From: Patescibacteria group bacterium
Lineage (GTDB): Bacteria > Patescibacteriota > Gracilibacteria > UBA1369 > PNNO01
Direction: 5' to 3'
Length of the DNA stretch: 14,828 bases
Assembly: GCA_018821175.1 (NCBI GenBank)
Contig: JAHJMX010000003.1
Coordinates: 1 to 14,828 of the forward strand
Shown: in pieces, positions 13,618 to 14,828 of the stretch
How the letters are laid out: the number at the start of each line of letters is the position of its first letter
Numbering within the stretch: position 1 is the first letter of the stretch
Made by a program: the position numbers and the translations under genes
The notes under the pieces: model-generated
The model's database searches: none
The model's input: only the letters and a program-made list of their open reading frames with translations
Told to the model about the DNA's origin: nothing

Positions 13618-14541
13618 TTATCTTCTTTTGAATATTACACGATCTCCATTGATACTAGAAATTCTAAGGTCAATGTATTCTAGAGATTCAGTGTTAATAT
13701 TTAATTTTGTAGAAGCTTTTTTAAGTTTATTATATTGCTCTTGTACAGTCAAAGCAGTGTCTAGCCAAATTACAAAACCCCTTTCAGTTTTAACATGAAC
13801 TTCTCTTTCCCTTGGTTGATATTCAGCATCTAAAACATGCATTCCAAATAATTCTTCAAAATCATAAATTGCATCTAAAGTATATTCCAAAGTTTTACGA
13901 GGGATTCCTTCGTCTCTTATTTCCAAAACTTTTTCTGTACGTAATTTGATATATGGGAGATTTGGGTTTTCGAAATCCTGCTCAACCAACAAGCCAATCT
14001 CATTAATTATAAATTTCTTTTGAGTGTCACCTACCAAATTAAATAAATTTGCAACTTCAGGGAAATTTTCATACTCCATAACAAGAGTATTTGGAAAAAC
14101 TTTTTTGATTTTCAAATTTTCAATTTCAGGATATTGCGAAATGATAGTATTTTTTATCTCTCCAGTATCTAAAAAAACAATGTTTTCATTTTTATGTACA
14201 AGGAAAAAATCATCAAATTTTGAATTTTCCTGAATGATGTCATCGCCATAAATTTTCCACTGCTTAATCTCAAAAAATGTCGTGAAGATCATTGTATATG
14301 TGAAAAAAAGAAGCGCAGCTCCACCACCAAGAATTAGAAGCCATTTTTTCCACGGCAAAGAATTCCTGTAAGAAAGTTTTAATTCTCCAGAATATCGAGT
14401 ATTTTTCGCTTTCTTTGGAAGTTTTTTCCTGGATAGCGATTTTCGATGCGTGTATGGAGATCTAATTTCTTGGATTTTGCTGCCTTTTCTGACTTTGCCC
14501 CTCCGCTTTGTTTTTCTTTTGAAGAAATTTAAAAAAGCCAT
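13618..14541 (-). CDS. ftsQ: FtsQ/DivIB-like cell division protein
   Basis: A bitopic divisome protein of 307 residues from the chosen start. A long, very basic cytoplasmic tail (about 65 residues, rich in Lys/Arg) precedes one membrane helix at about 67-89. A POTRA-like domain follows, with Y-P-E-I-E-N-L-K-I-K-K-V-F-P-N-T-L, the usual FtsQ 'P.i....v....P.tl' pattern, then E-N-F-P-E-V-A-N-L. The C-terminal beta domain ends with E-Y-I-D-L-R-I, as in FtsQ. FtsQ/DivIB connects FtsL and FtsB/DivIC in septal wall synthesis. The frame also has a TTG at 14547, two codons earlier; ATG at 14541 is preferred. The basic tail is longer than in most homologs. The downstream gene sbp agrees with a division context. 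Confidence 0.9.
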   Translation of the reverse strand: MAFLNFFKRKTKRRGKVRKGSKIQEIRSPYTHRKSLSRKKLPKKAKNTRYSGELKLSYRNSLPWKKWLLILGGGAALLFFTYTMIFTTFFEIKQWKIYGDDIIQENSKFDDFFLVHKNENIVFLDTGEIKNTIISQYPEIENLKIKKVFPNTLVMEYENFPEVANLFNLVGDTQKKFIINEIGLLVEQDFENPNLPYIKLRTEKVLEIRDEGIPRKTLEYTLDAIYDFEELFGMHVLDAEYQPREREVHVKTERGFVIWLDTALTVQEQYNKLKKASTKLNINTESLEYIDLRISSINGDRVIFKRR

Positions 14542-14613
14542 AAACAATGTTTAATTAATGGCTTTTCAATCTTACCTTTTCAGCTCTAATTAATAAAGCG
14601 AATTATTTTTTAA

Positions 14614-14757
14614 TTACGCAGCTACATTTGTATTTTTAGCTTCTTCTCTTCTAGCTCTAGCTTTTGCTTTGTTATTTCTTTTTCGTAGCTTGCTTTTTGG
14701 TCTAGTTTGATTTGCGGTTGAAAGTCCGTGTTGCTTTGAACTACTCTTATTAGTCAT
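14614..14757 (-). CDS. Small basic hypothetical protein, 47 residues
   Basis: A short complete frame (ATG at 14757, TAA at 14614-14616) encoding 47 residues, rich in Lys, Arg, Ala and Asn, with K-S-K-L-R-K-R-N-N-K-A-K-A-R-A-R-R-E-E-A as the core. It has no Cys and no membrane helix. The mostly A/T third positions look coding. It is upstream of ftsQ on the same strand, with 72 bases between them, and its start overlaps the end of a possible gene at the window edge. The composition resembles small ribosome- or nucleic-acid-associated proteins, but I do not recognise a family and do not assign a function. Confidence 0.6.
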   Translation of the reverse strand: MTNKSSSKQHGLSTANQTRPKSKLRKRNNKAKARARREEAKNTNVAA

Positions 14758-14828
14758 GTTTCAGTTGTAAAGTTGTAATGAATTTTTCAGTTTGATTATT
14801 ATCTCTTTCAATAAATGCGAGATATTCA
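14750..14828 (-). CDS. Possible C-terminal end of a gene running in from the window edge
   Basis: A frame open from the window edge ends at TAA (14750-14752), giving 25 residues ending L-Q-L-K-H-D. Only about 4 of its 25 codons end in G or C, like the real genes here. It would overlap the 47-residue gene by eight bases (ATGACTAA), a type of overlap seen elsewhere in the window. A second frame is also open but has more G/C third positions. The piece is too short to identify. Confidence 0.35.
   Translation of the reverse strand, partial: EYLAFIERDNNQTEKFITTLQLKHD

Noticed and set aside
14542..14613. A regulatory element between the 47-residue gene and ftsQ
   Set aside because: There are AT-rich direct repeats (ATTAATTA) and a weak six-pair stem without a T tract, but no convincing promoter or terminator.

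Overview
The window is AT-rich bacterial chromosome read with the standard code. The gene set and protein style suggest a Candidate Phyla Radiation (Patescibacteria) genome: a compact type IV pilus operon, a run of small two-helix 'T4SS pilin'-like proteins, a short methionyl-tRNA synthetase without a C-terminal tRNA-binding domain, and a conserved hypothetical of a type I associate with this group. That placement is inference. Almost no start codon has a Shine-Dalgarno sequence; leaders are A-rich or genes overlap. TGA is used as a stop only once.

Region 1 (1-5587, + strand) is one tight operon for type IV pilus or pseudopilus assembly: pilN-like, pilO-like, pilC (platform protein), then four prepilin-like genes. 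In order these resemble the minor pseudopilins GspH, GspI, GspJ and GspK, i.e. a tip-initiation complex. A candidate terminator follows at 5588-5617.

Region 2 (5651-7177, + strand) is metG, with a TATAAT box only six bases before its ATG, so the transcript may be leaderless.

Region 3 (7191-10560, - strand, converging on metG) is a promoter, pilT (retraction-type ATPase) and five consecutive small genes. Each small gene encodes a signal peptide, two membrane helices and a G-[N/E]-x6-[A/G]-K loop at identical spacing. The gaps are 7, 9, -8, 3 and 5 bases, so this looks like a single six-gene operon. It is the best candidate in the window for an under-described system.

Region 4 (10667-13144, - strand) is an operon of a conserved hypothetical, a Pro-Glu-Pro repeat protein with a C-terminal membrane anchor, and a tRNA-dihydrouridine synthase. 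It has an extended -10 promoter upstream and a weak terminator downstream; that terminator overlaps the pilT promoter.

Region 5 (13184-14828, - strand) is a possible gene end at the window edge, a 47-residue basic protein, ftsQ (divisome) and sbp (small basic membrane protein), closed by a good terminator. ftsQ-sbp adjacency recalls the Firmicutes division cluster, but ftsA and ftsZ do not follow.

No rRNA, tRNA, CRISPR array, insertion sequence or integrase was seen, and no gene-free stretch exceeds about 110 bases.
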